From Acidobacteriota bacterium (GTDB lineage: Bacteria; Acidobacteriota; Terriglobia; Terriglobales; Acidobacteriaceae), in the NCBI GenBank assembly GCA_021811745.1, contig JAJZNH010000748.1:1-10948 (forward strand): a stretch of DNA of 10,948 nucleotides, read 5' to 3'. The position numbers and the translations under genes are program-made. Below the pieces are notes generated by a model. It did not search any database, had not been told where the DNA came from, and saw only the letters and a list, made by a program, of their open reading frames with translations. Positions 1-6,074 of this stretch are shown here, one piece after another (the first letter of the stretch is position 1; the number at the start of each line of letters is the position of its first letter).

Positions 1-1
1 C

Positions 2-1558
2 ACCAACGCCGGCGGATTTGCGAATGGCGTCAACATCGGAATCCGGCAAGCGGCTTCGCAAGGCGGCTTCAGCTCTTCGGGCGGCGGCGGAGGTGAGAGT
101 TCGAGCTCGGCCGGTGCCGGTGCCGGCGGCATCGTGACATCGACGTTGGGGGCCGGAGCTCCGGTCCCGTCTTTCGATCCTTATCTGAATTTCAATGGCT
201 ACCTGAATCACACAGTCACCCAGGAGGGCAATATCTTCCAGGTGGGTGTTCCCACTTTCAAGCAGAACAACATCGAGGCCTTGGCCCAATACACGCAATC
301 ATTCAGGTTGGGCACCAATCTTACCATCAACTACCAGGGGCAGCGCTTTGCGAATAACGGTCCATACTATGCCATCAATCCAACGCTCTACTCGAATTTC
401 CAGTTGCAGCTCAGCCAGCCGCTCCTCGCCGGTTTCGGCTTTGCCAGCAACGAGCGTTTCATCGTGATTGCAAAGCAGGACATCACGGTGACTAATCTTG
501 CATTTCGCGCTCAGGTCAGCGCAACCATTACGCAGGTGGAAAATATTTATTGGGACCTCGTGAATGCTTATGAAGACGTGCAGGTAAAGGAGCGCTCGCT
601 GGCCTTTGCGCAAAAGACCCTCCAGGACGACGAGGAGCAACTGAAACTGCACGCGATTCCGGCCTTGCAGGTCATGAAGGACGAGACGGACGTGGCCAGC
701 AGTGAAGGCGACCTGACCATTTCGCGCGCCAAGCTCCGGTTGAATGAGCTCATGATGAAGAACGCCCTCACCAGGAGCGACGATCCGGCGATCGATGAGA
801 TGCCGGTGATTCCGCTGGATCGCACCGCCCCGCCAGATCCCAACGCCTCCAAGACGATTGACGCGCTGATCGCCGAGGCCGAAAAGAACCGTCCAGACGT
901 CGCGGAGGAGCAAATCGCCATGGATAAGGCGCGGGCCAGTCTCAGGTCCATCCGGAGCGAGCTCCTGCCTCAGTTGAATCTCTACGGCATTTATGGCGGC
1001 GCCGGCATTGCGGGTCCCAAAAACCCCTACTGTAGCCTGGGGCCGGCGGAATGCAACTCCGATCTTCCCTCGAGCTTTGGGAGCATGCTTGCGAATACCT
1101 TTAATTACTCCTCTCCGAATTATCAGGTGGGCATGACCCTGTCGATCAACCTTCGCAACCGCGTCTACAAGGCAGATCAGCTGCGCGCGGTGCTGGAATA
1201 CCGGCAGCAGCAGGTCAATTACGAGGAACAAAAGAAAAGCATCCGCTTCGACGTGCGCAATGCGCTCTTCGCGCTGCAACAGGATGAGGCCAGCATGCAA
1301 GCCGAGCGGACGGCCCGCGATCTGGCGCAGCGCACGTTTGACATTACCGTCAGGGAGCAGAAACTCGGTGCCGTGTCGAGCTACGATACGCTGGTTGCCC
1401 AGCACGCACTGGCGATTGCCCAGTCAGCCTTGGCCGCGGCACAGACGACTTATGAAAAAGCGAAGGTGAGTCTTGACTACGCCATCGGAGAGACCCTGGT
1501 GCAGACGGGCGTTTCCATCGCAGACGCCAAGACGGGCGTCCTAAGTAACGCGCCGTAG
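2..1558 (+). CDS. TolC-family outer-membrane efflux protein, 5' end cut by window
   Basis: Outer-membrane component of a tripartite export system (type I secretion or RND/MacB-type efflux), expected to form a trimeric beta-barrel with a periplasmic helical tunnel. The frame is open to the window edge, so the true start lies upstream; 518 residues are visible. The first ~50 are Gly/Ser/Ala-rich with no predicted fold. The rest is typical of the family: a strand segment with LQLSQPLLAGFGF, a long amphipathic helical stretch rich in Gln/Glu/Ala (VENIYWDLVNAYEDVQV), a second strand segment (YQVGMTLSINLRNR) and a second helical repeat ending in VSLDYAIGETL. A GTG at 134 could act as a start but lies inside the Gly/Ser-rich stretch, so I treat it as internal. 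A Cys pair (YCSLGPAEC) sits just before the second strand segment, probably in a surface loop. Partner adaptor and pump genes would be expected upstream. The family call is solid; the transported substrate is unknown. Confidence 0.9.
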   Translation, partial: TNAGGFANGVNIGIRQAASQGGFSSSGGGGGESSSSAGAGAGGIVTSTLGAGAPVPSFDPYLNFNGYLNHTVTQEGNIFQVGVPTFKQNNIEALAQYTQSFRLGTNLTINYQGQRFANNGPYYAINPTLYSNFQLQLSQPLLAGFGFASNERFIVIAKQDITVTNLAFRAQVSATITQVENIYWDLVNAYEDVQVKERSLAFAQKTLQDDEEQLKLHAIPALQVMKDETDVASSEGDLTISRAKLRLNELMMKNALTRSDDPAIDEMPVIPLDRTAPPDPNASKTIDALIAEAEKNRPDVAEEQIAMDKARASLRSIRSELLPQLNLYGIYGGAGIAGPKNPYCSLGPAECNSDLPSSFGSMLANTFNYSSPNYQVGMTLSINLRNRVYKADQLRAVLEYRQQQVNYEEQKKSIRFDVRNALFALQQDEASMQAERTARDLAQRTFDITVREQKLGAVSSYDTLVAQHALAIAQSALAAAQTTYEKAKVSLDYAIGETLVQTGVSIADAKTGVLSNAP

Positions 1559-1747
1559 AATCGGTGGAGGGAACCATGCCGGCTCAAGAACCGAGCGCAT
1601 GGGCTAACGCTTCCGGTTGGTGGGCAGCAAACGTTCAAGCCAGGTCTTTGACCGGATGATTTTGTTCCATCAGTTTCGTGGTTCCCAGCTCTTGAAAGCG
1701 GGAGATGGGGCTCCCCCAGTGGTACAAGCGAAGCCGTCAAAGGCCTA
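1559..1747. other. Intergenic region between tolC-like gene and regulator pair
   Basis: This 189-bp gap must carry any terminator of the exporter gene and any promoter of the regulator pair. Two hairpin-forming stretches are visible: AACCGAGCG at 1589-1597 pairs with CGCTTCCGGTT at 1608-1618 with a two-base bulge, and TGGGG at 1706-1710 pairs with CCCCA at 1714-1718 across a three-base loop. Neither is followed by a T run, so neither is a convincing intrinsic terminator. I found no good -24/-12 sigma-54 element (GG-N10-GC with TTGC) and no clear -35/-10 pair. Confidence 0.35.
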
Positions 1748-3130
1748 GTGTCGTGGAGGCGGGCTATCCTTCAGCAGGAGCCAATCCGCGTGTTGGTGGG
1801 CGACGACCAGGCCCATATCTTGGAAGCGGTCGAGCTGCTTCTCGCGCCGCAGGGAATCGCCGTGGACCGCGCCCGCTCGCCACAACTGTTGATGGAGGCG
1901 CTGGGAGAGAACGACTATGACGTCGTGCTCGTTGATCTGAACTACACCCGCGACACCACCTCCGGCCAGGAGGGCCTGGAGTTGCTGGCCCGCATCCGCG
2001 AGTTTGATGCGCGGCTGCCGGTGATCGTGATGACGGCCTGGGGCAATATTGACCTGGCCGTGGAGTGCCTCAAGCGCGGAGCACGCGACTTTATCCAGAA
2101 ACCATGGGAGAACGAGCGCCTGCTTTCGCTGGTGCGCGTGCACGCTGAGCTGCATCAGGCCTTGCGCCGCGCCCGTCAGCTCGAACTGGAAAACCGCCTG
2201 CTGCGCGCCGAGGGTTTGCCGGAGTTCGTGGCCGGCGCCGCCTCCATGCGCCCGGTCCTCGACCTGATTGCGCAGGTGGGACCGTCGGACGCCAACGTGC
2301 TCATCACCGGGGAGCATGGCACGGGCAAGGAGATTGTCGCACAGCTGTTGCACGCCGCCTCGCCGCGCGCGCGTATGCCGCTGGTGGCCGTAAACGCCGG
2401 CGGCCTGCCTGAAGGAACCTTCGAGAGCGAGATCTTCGGCCACATCAAGGGCGCTTTTACCGATGCGCGCAGCGACCGCGTGGGCCGCTTCGAGCTGGCC
2501 AACGGCGGAACCCTTTTCCTCGACGAAATCGCCAATGTCCCCTTGCGCCAGCAGGCCAAGCTGCTGCGTGTGTTGGAGACGGGCGAGCTGGAGCGCGTGG
2601 GCTCGTCGCAGACGCGGCGCGTGGATGTGCGTGTGCTTTGCGCCACCAACGCCCAACTGGACGAAGAGGTCAAGGCCGGTAACTTCCGCGAGGATCTGCT
2701 CTTCCGGATCAACACGGTGGAGATTCACCTGCCCGCACTGCGCGACCGGCGCGAGGATATTCCGCTGCTGGCCCAGCACTTTCTGGGCCGCACCCGAACC
2801 CGCTACCGCAAGCAGATCACGGGCTTTTCCCCGGCGGCGATGCGGCAGTTGATGCAGTACGCCTGGCCCGGCAACGTGCGCGAGTTGGAGCACGCCGTGG
2901 AGCGCGCCGTGCTGCTCTGCCGTGGCGAGGAGATTGACGCCGCCGACCTGGGCATGACCCCGGCGCGCGCGCCGGCGCCGTCTTTTGAGACGATGAGCAT
3001 CGGCGAGGTGGAGTCCACGCTCATCCGCAAGGTTCTGCGCCGCTCGGGCGGCAATATCTCGCAGGCCGCTGAGGCGCTGGGCTTGAGCCGCGCCGCGCTT
3101 TACCGGCGCATGGAAAAGTATGGCCTATGA
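1748..3130 (+). CDS. NtrC-family sigma-54-dependent response regulator
   Basis: Phosphorylation-controlled transcription activator that would remodel sigma-54 RNA polymerase by ATP hydrolysis. At 460 aa it has the usual three domains. The receiver (~13-130) has acidic pair D19/D20, phospho-acceptor D63 (LVDLNY), T96 and K118. The AAA+ domain (~160-390) has Walker A GEHGTGKE (188-195), the sigma-54 contact loop as GAFTDA (235-240), Walker B GGTLFLDE (253-260), LLFRINTVEIHLPALRDR (317-334) and sensor II WPGNVREL (373-380). The Fis-type HTH is NISQAAEALGLSRAALYRRM (436-455). The start is GTG at 1748, preceded by AAAGG at 1739-1743; no ATG lies in frame near the N-terminus and the receiver begins ~12 residues later, so the start is likely though its RBS spacing is short. 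It overlaps the downstream kinase by 11 bp, which implies co-translation and a cognate pair. The fifth GAFTGA residue is Asp instead of Gly, yet all other catalytic motifs are intact. Targets are inferred only from the neighbouring exporter. Confidence 0.93.
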   Translation: MSWRRAILQQEPIRVLVGDDQAHILEAVELLLAPQGIAVDRARSPQLLMEALGENDYDVVLVDLNYTRDTTSGQEGLELLARIREFDARLPVIVMTAWGNIDLAVECLKRGARDFIQKPWENERLLSLVRVHAELHQALRRARQLELENRLLRAEGLPEFVAGAASMRPVLDLIAQVGPSDANVLITGEHGTGKEIVAQLLHAASPRARMPLVAVNAGGLPEGTFESEIFGHIKGAFTDARSDRVGRFELANGGTLFLDEIANVPLRQQAKLLRVLETGELERVGSSQTRRVDVRVLCATNAQLDEEVKAGNFREDLLFRINTVEIHLPALRDRREDIPLLAQHFLGRTRTRYRKQITGFSPAAMRQLMQYAWPGNVRELEHAVERAVLLCRGEEIDAADLGMTPARAPAPSFETMSIGEVESTLIRKVLRRSGGNISQAAEALGLSRAALYRRMEKYGL

Positions 3131-4571
3131 GCGGAGCAAGCGGCGCCTTTCGGCAATGGGCCGGTTGCGGCTCTATAGCCTGCTCCTGGCGCTGCCTGGG
3201 CTTTTTCTAGCTGGTCTCCTCTTCTATTTGCGGCATATCTCTCTGGCGCCCGCTTTGCTGCTCAGTGCCTGCCTGCTGATCTATCTCGCGCTGGTGGCCA
3301 CGGCCCTTGAGGAAGGTATTGTGCTCCGCTTGCAGACCTTGGCCAACGTGGTTTCAGGGCTGCGCGAAGGCGACTTTTCCATGCGAGCACGCCAAGCCAA
3401 TGCACGAGATGCGATGGGAGAACTGGCTGCGGAGGTGAATGCGCTGGCCAATTTGATGGATAAGCAGCAGGTGCGATCCTTGGAAGCCACGGCGCTGCTG
3501 GTGCGTATCCTCGAAGTGATGCAGTCGCCGCTGTTCGCCTTCGACCGGGAAGCCAGGCTGCAACTGGTCAACGACGCCGGTCTGAAACTCCTTGGCGTGT
3601 CGTATAGCCGCTGTTACCGCCGCCATGCGCGGGAATTGGGACTCGAAGATCTGCTGGCCGCGCCCGACCAATCCATCCATTCCCTTGCGTCTGGGCCCTT
3701 TGCCGCCGGGCCGGCGCGCTGGTTGCTTCGCAAGGCCGCTTTCCGCCAGGACGGCGCACCGCACACGCTCCTGCTCCTGGCCGACGTAAGCCAGCCGCTC
3801 CAGGAAGAGGAACGGCTGGCCTGGAAGCGCCTCATCCGCGTGCTGGGCCACGAGCTGTCGAACTCGCTGGCGCCCATCAAGTCGATCGCCGGAAGCCTGT
3901 TAGAGCGCGTTGATAGCCTTGAGGGCCAAGAAACCACCCTCGGCGATTTTCGCCGCGGCTTGGGGATTGTGGAGAGCCGCGCCGACACGCTGCATCGCTT
4001 TGTGCAGTCCTATCGGGCGCTGGCGCAGTTGCCGCCGCCGCGGCTGCGCATGGTGGATTTCGGACCGCTTTTGGATCGTGTGGCGCTGCTTGAGCAGCGC
4101 TTGCCTGTCGCGCTCGATCCAGGGCCTCCGGTCACGCTTAACGCCGATCCCGACCAGTTGGAACATATGTTTATCAACCTGCTGGCCAACGCCGTGGATG
4201 CTTCGCTGGAGCGGTTGCAGAGCGCGCCTGGATGCTCCGAAGGGGCGGAATTTGGCGTGGCTTCAGCGGCCGCCGATTCCGGCGCGGTTGCCGCCAACGG
4301 CACGCGGTTGGTGCGCGCTAGCTGGAAACGTGCAGGAGCACAGCTGCTGGTTGTGATCGAGGACCGCGGCCTGGGCCTCGCCAATATCGAGAACCTGTTC
4401 GTGCCCTTCTATACCACCAAGGCCACGGGCAGCGGCGTGGGCTTGGCGCTGGCCCAGCAGATAGCCCGCGCGCACGGCGGTGACATTCAGCTCGTAAACC
4501 GCGAGGATGGCGAAGGCGCGCGCGCCACCGTCCGGCTGCCGCTCGCGGCGGGCCAATCTGCGCCAGGGTAG
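3120..4571 (+). CDS. Membrane sensor histidine kinase, NtrY-like
   Basis: Cognate kinase for the overlapping response regulator. Of 483 aa, two hydrophobic segments (~16-37 and ~44-63) leave almost no periplasmic loop, so it probably senses a membrane or cytoplasmic signal. A HAMP-like linker (~64-116, with LREGDFSMRA) and a PAS-like region (~125-230) follow. The DHp H-box is GHELSNSLAPIKS with H244 as phosphorylation site. The HATPase domain shows the N box (HMFINLLANAVDAS, N353 and N357), G1 as DRGLGL (415-420; Arg replaces the more usual Asn/Thr), an F-box VPFYTTK (428-434) and G2 GSGVGLAL (437-444). Between the N box and the next strand (~366-396) is an Ala/Gly/Ser-rich insert of about 30 residues, probably a surface loop. 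The ATG at 3120 follows GGAAAAG (3112-3118) and overlaps the end of the regulator gene; an in-frame ATG at 3156 (Met13) is a possible alternative and leaves the membrane segments intact. Family assignment is strong; the ligand is unknown. Confidence 0.93.
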   Translation: MAYERSKRRLSAMGRLRLYSLLLALPGLFLAGLLFYLRHISLAPALLLSACLLIYLALVATALEEGIVLRLQTLANVVSGLREGDFSMRARQANARDAMGELAAEVNALANLMDKQQVRSLEATALLVRILEVMQSPLFAFDREARLQLVNDAGLKLLGVSYSRCYRRHARELGLEDLLAAPDQSIHSLASGPFAAGPARWLLRKAAFRQDGAPHTLLLLADVSQPLQEEERLAWKRLIRVLGHELSNSLAPIKSIAGSLLERVDSLEGQETTLGDFRRGLGIVESRADTLHRFVQSYRALAQLPPPRLRMVDFGPLLDRVALLEQRLPVALDPGPPVTLNADPDQLEHMFINLLANAVDASLERLQSAPGCSEGAEFGVASAAADSGAVAANGTRLVRASWKRAGAQLLVVIEDRGLGLANIENLFVPFYTTKATGSGVGLALAQQIARAHGGDIQLVNREDGEGARATVRLPLAAGQSAPG

Positions 4572-4617
4572 GGCGCGCCGCGTCGGTACCGCGCCAGGAA
4601 CCGTCAAAGCGCGTGCT
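4572..4617. terminator. Possible hairpin terminator between convergent genes
   Basis: The 46-bp gap between the stop codons of the kinase and the oppositely oriented aminotransferase contains GGCGCG (4572-4577) pairing with CGCGCC (4590-4595), with a small nested CCG/CGG stem in between. A second weak stem, AAAGC (4606-4610) with GCTTT (4615-4619), reaches into the aminotransferase stop. A bidirectional terminator is expected at this spot and the GC-rich stem fits, but no T run follows on either strand, so intrinsic termination is not established. Confidence 0.3.
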
Positions 4618-5811
4618 TTACAAACTCCTCTGCGCCCATGCGTCGATGCGTTTCAGCGCCTCCATCAGGTTTTCCATGGAATTGGCCACGCTAAAGCGCA
4701 GAAAGCCTTCGCCGTACTGGCCGAAGGATGCGCCGGATAGCGCCGCCACGCCCGATTCCTCCAGCAGCGCATTCGCCAGGCGCTTCGATTCCCAACCTGT
4801 GGCGGTGATATTGGCAAAGACGTAGAATGCGCCCTTGGGCATCCGCGCACTGAAGCCTTTGATCTTGTTGATGCCATCCGCAAACGCGCGGCAGCGCCGT
4901 TCAAATTCTGCGCGCATGTGGTCCACCGCGCTCTGGCCGCCGCGCAGCGCCTCGATGCCGGCGATCTGCGTGAAGCTGGCCGTGCAGGAATTCGAGTTGG
5001 TCATCAGCCGCGTGATGTGCGCCGCCAGTTCGCTCCGCATTACGCCGTAGCCCATCCGCCAGCCGGTCATGGCGTAGGTCTTCGAAAAGCCGTCCAGCAG
5101 AATGGTCCGCTCGCGCATCGCCGCGATGGACATGATCGAAAATGGCTCGCCCTCAAATTGCAGCCGGCTGTAGATTTCATCGGAGAGCACCATAATGTTG
5201 CGCCCTCCGATAGCCTCGGCGACCCGCTCAATCTCCGTGCGTCCCAGCACCCCGCCGGTGGGATTCTGCGGCGAATTCAGGATAATCAGCTTCGTGCGGT
5301 CCGTGATCAGCCCTGCCAATTCGTCCACATCCATGGCGAAATCCCGGCTCTCGCGCAGCGGGATGGAAACCGGTGTGCCGCCAACGTAGTTGATCATCGA
5401 TTCGTAAATGGGGAATCCTGGATTGGGATAGATGACCTCGTCGCCCTCGTCCACCAGCGCCAGCATGGTGAAAAACAGGATGGGCTTGCCGCCCGGTGTC
5501 ACCACTACCTCCTCGGGCGAAACCTCGATGCTCCGCGTCCGGCCCACGTACTCAGCGATGACCTGGCGCAGTTCGGGCAGCCCCGCCGAGGGCCCGTAGT
5601 GGGTCCAACCCTGGCGCAGCGCATCAACTGCCGCATCCACCACGTTGGCGGGAGTATTGAAGTCGGGCTCGCCGATCTCCAGATGAATGATGTTCTTGCC
5701 CTGGCGTTCCAGAGCCTTCGCTTTGCTGAGAACCTCAAACGCGGTCTCAGTGCCCAGCCGCGACATCCTGCTTGCCAGAAGCAACGGCTGTCCCACCGAT
5801 GCGATCGTCAT
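4618..5811 (-). CDS. PLP-dependent class I/II aminotransferase (aspartate aminotransferase-like)
   Basis: Fold-type I aminotransferase that moves an amino group between an amino acid and a 2-oxo acid in the cytoplasm; aspartate/2-oxoglutarate or a related substrate pair is most likely. At 397 aa the length is normal for the family. Visible motifs: HLEIGEPDFNTP near the N-terminus (45-54), HYGPSAGLPELR (71-82), NPGFPIY (130-136), NSPQNPTGG (179-187, with the cofactor-contacting Asn183), SDEIYSRL (210-217, D211 to the pyridine nitrogen), the Schiff-base lysine K244 in SKTYAMTGWRMGY, and LRFSVA (371-376), whose Arg372 should hold the substrate carboxylate. The start is fixed by ATG at 5811: an AGGAGG ribosome site lies five bases upstream and the conserved fold begins soon after. 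The frame stays open upstream to 6045, but that 78-residue extension is Arg/Cys/Pro-rich and unlike the family. It converges on the kinase gene and diverges from the dehydrogenase. Subfamily substrate cannot be settled from motifs, so no symbol is given. Confidence 0.92.
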   Translation of the reverse strand: MTIASVGQPLLLASRMSRLGTETAFEVLSKAKALERQGKNIIHLEIGEPDFNTPANVVDAAVDALRQGWTHYGPSAGLPELRQVIAEYVGRTRSIEVSPEEVVVTPGGKPILFFTMLALVDEGDEVIYPNPGFPIYESMINYVGGTPVSIPLRESRDFAMDVDELAGLITDRTKLIILNSPQNPTGGVLGRTEIERVAEAIGGRNIMVLSDEIYSRLQFEGEPFSIMSIAAMRERTILLDGFSKTYAMTGWRMGYGVMRSELAAHITRLMTNSNSCTASFTQIAGIEALRGGQSAVDHMRAEFERRCRAFADGINKIKGFSARMPKGAFYVFANITATGWESKRLANALLEESGVAALSGASFGQYGEGFLRFSVANSMENLMEALKRIDAWAQRSL

Positions 5812-5816
5812 GACCC

Positions 5817-5822
5817 CCTCCT
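5817..5822 (-). promoter_or_regulatory. Strong Shine-Dalgarno fixing the aminotransferase start
   Basis: On the minus strand AGGAGG lies five bases before the ATG at 5811. It is the best ribosome-binding site in the upstream region and decides the start against the longer open frame. Confidence 0.8.
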
Positions 5823-5844
5823 TTTGCCTTTGCCCCAACCGAAG

Positions 5845-5916
5845 AACCGGCAAAGCTGAATCGCGTTGCCGAGGACCATGGCAGCATGAATTATACAGAC
5901 ACGGCTTTTGCCGGTT
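5845..5916. repeat. Inverted repeat AACCGGCAAA(A)GC in the divergent spacer
   Basis: AACCGGCAAAGC at 5845-5856 is repeated in inverted orientation as GCTTTTGCCGGTT at 5904-5916; the arms are identical apart from one additional A in the right arm. They are 47 bp apart and flank the candidate TATAAT. In the minus-strand direction the right arm covers the -35/spacer region and the left arm falls in the leader. A third copy of the core, CTTTTGCC, occurs at 5821-5828 next to the ribosome site. This looks more like paired operators than an RNA hairpin, because only one arm would be transcribed from that promoter. Confidence 0.45.
5890..5895 (-). promoter_or_regulatory. Candidate -10 box (TATAAT) of the aminotransferase
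   Basis: A perfect TATAAT on the minus strand lies about 80 bp upstream of the aminotransferase ATG. The sequence 17 bp further upstream (AAAACC) does not resemble TTGACA, so this is either a weak or activator-dependent promoter, or chance. It lies between the arms of the inverted repeat at 5845-5916, which would suit regulation. Confidence 0.4.
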
Positions 5917-6074
5917 TTCTTCCCCCTTAGTGGCAGATTTACCTTCCCCGCGGCGGCAATCTTCCCATTGCGGGGCGCGAAAGGGCGGTGCGGGCACGAT
6001 GACCCTTCTGCCGCAGCTTCGTTCATCCGCGTCTTTATCCGCCATTTCGCAATCTGGACTACACTGTGTCTGTT

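Larger units (their letters stand above)
5812..6074. other. Divergent intergenic region
   Basis: This 263-bp spacer separates the divergent aminotransferase and dehydrogenase genes and must carry both promoters. Besides the TATAAT and inverted repeat listed separately, it holds a bulged stem: CCCC (5946-5949) with GGGG (5972-5975) outside GCAAT (5956-5960) with ATTGC (5967-5971). On the plus strand TACACT at 6060-6065 is the only -10-like hexamer close to the dehydrogenase; it has no recognisable -35. No small ORF in the spacer looks real. Confidence 0.4.

Noticed and set aside
299..1405. Long minus-strand open frame opposite the TolC-like gene
   Set aside because: No domain and no ribosome site; it mirrors the strong codon bias of the real gene.
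1523..1540. GACGCC/GGCGTC hairpin near the end of the TolC-like gene as terminator
   Set aside because: It lies inside the coding region before the stop codon and has no following T run.
1559..1747. Sigma-54 (-24/-12) promoter upstream of the regulator pair
   Set aside because: Candidates such as TGG at 1679-1681 lack the GC doublet at the required distance; none met the GG-N10-GC rule.
1745..2893. Long minus-strand open frame (382 codons) opposite the response regulator
   Set aside because: It lies antisense to a fully convincing NtrC-type gene; the translation is rich in His, Gln and Arg with no recognisable domain, as expected for the mirror frame of high-GC coding DNA.
5812..6045. N-terminal extension of the aminotransferase to 6045
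   Set aside because: The added residues do not resemble the family, the extension would run through the promoter region, and AGGAGG sits right before the ATG at 5811.
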